Assembly: GCF_022370835.2 (NCBI RefSeq)
Contig: NZ_CP092365.1
Coordinates: 3,038,001 to 3,102,000 of the forward strand
Source: Mycolicibacillus parakoreensis
Lineage (GTDB): Bacteria > Actinomycetota > Actinomycetes > Mycobacteriales > Mycobacteriaceae
DNA: 64,000 bases
Direction: 5' to 3'
Numbering within the stretch: position 1 is the first letter of the stretch; every line of letters starts with the position of its first letter. Below, piece by piece: positions 63,662-64,000 of this stretch. The position numbers were made by a program, and so were the translations under genes. The notes under the pieces are model-generated. The model was not told the DNA's origin and did no database searches. It was given only the letters and a program-made list of their open reading frames with translations.

Positions 63662-64000
63662 ATGGTGCAATCTGTGAACGTGTCCGGGCCGTACTTCGCC
63701 CGCCTCCTCGGTTCGGTGGCCGCGGCGATGCTCGCGGTCGGTTTCCTGCTCGTCACCCCCACCGCCTTGCCGTCGGCGGCCGCCGACGACGACTGCACCG
63801 ACGTCGAGGTGCTCTTCGCCCGCGGCACCAGCGAACCGCCCGGCATCGGCCGGGTCGGCGCCGCCTTCGTCGACGCGTTGCGCCAGCAGACCAGCCAGAG
63901 CATCGGCGTCTACCCGGTCGACTACCCGGCCGGGCGTCTGCAGCTCGGCGGCGGCGACGGCGCCAACGACACGATCGACCGGGTGAAGTTCATGGCCGAC
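63662..64000 (+). CDS. cutinase family secreted esterase (3' partial)
   Basis: Only the first 113 residues lie in the window. A signal peptide ([20 protein letters not shown], ending near ALPSAAA) is followed by the cutinase start [20 protein letters not shown] and [20 protein letters not shown]. The catalytic GYSQG and later Asp/His lie outside the sequence. Its place after mycP4 matches cut3/cut4 (Rv3451, Rv3452) of M. tuberculosis, where eccB4 sits between on the other strand. Here the gap is only 77 bp. Members are lipid esterases/phospholipases. Confidence 0.92.
   Translation, partial: MVQSVNVSGPYFARLLGSVAAAMLAVGFLLVTPTALPSAAADDDCTDVEVLFARGTSEPPGIGRVGAAFVDALRQQTSQSIGVYPVDYPAGRLQLGGGDGANDTIDRVKFMAD

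Overview
The window is high-GC actinobacterial chromosome, and its gene content and order point to a member of the Mycobacteriaceae. Long blocks follow the order known from M. tuberculosis (roughly the Rv3359, Rv3366-Rv3370c, Rv3390-Rv3396c, Rv3409c-Rv3423c, Rv3432c-Rv3443c and Rv3449-Rv3452 segments), but many genes of that reference are absent and others are inserted, so this is a related non-tuberculosis species. The genus-level clade cannot be fixed from this window. All gene-order comparisons with other species come from memory, not from a search.

0-16 kb: the 3' part of an old-yellow-enzyme-like oxidoreductase, an Rv1747-type FHA/ABC transporter, a methyltransferase, trmL, a nitroreductase, a lipoprotein with a duplicated Cys motif, and dnaE2 behind an SOS box. 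A TetR-controlled FAD monooxygenase pair with two operator copies follows. Next comes a coupled operon of a D-threonine-aldolase-like enzyme, an aldonolactone oxidase and a 27-codon stub that looks like a lost M19 dipeptidase. 15-28 kb: a universal stress protein divergent from a three-domain OtsB1 protein, lpqD, acrA1, a truncated DUF302-like gene, a YggS-like PLP protein, iunH, and the imuA'-imuB operon behind a second SOS box. DnaE2, ImuA' and ImuB form the mycobacterial mutasome.

27-38 kb: purine synthesis (guaA, guaB3, guaB2) around choD, then a DUF5319 gene, rsdA-sigD, a helical-repeat protein and whiB3, which converges on groES-groEL1 at a strong hairpin. A CIRCE element lies upstream of groES. 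40-45 kb: a tightly overlapping operon alr - alpha/beta hydrolase - tsaE - tsaB::rimI - tsaD. TsaB and RimI are one continuous polypeptide here. 45-51 kb: gadB, nnr, a zinc-ribbon metallo-beta-lactamase-fold protein, glmS and an alpha/beta hydrolase.

51-58.5 kb is accessory: a Tat-exported sulfatase, a classical flavohaemoglobin, an ICMT-like membrane methyltransferase with a divergent TetR, another TetR divergent from a carotenoid oxygenase, and a luciferase-like oxidoreductase. 59.5-64 kb: glmM, rpsI, rplM, then a MycP4-like mycosin and the start of a cutinase. The ESX-4 genes expected around mycP4 are missing, and the mycosin has lost its catalytic serine and oxyanion-hole asparagine. I regard this as the most unusual feature of the window. 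Two copies of a 74-79 bp palindromic intergenic element (31.2 and 51.7 kb) and a tandem/inverted repeat array (5.7 kb) are also present. No tRNA, rRNA, CRISPR array, insertion sequence or prophage was seen.
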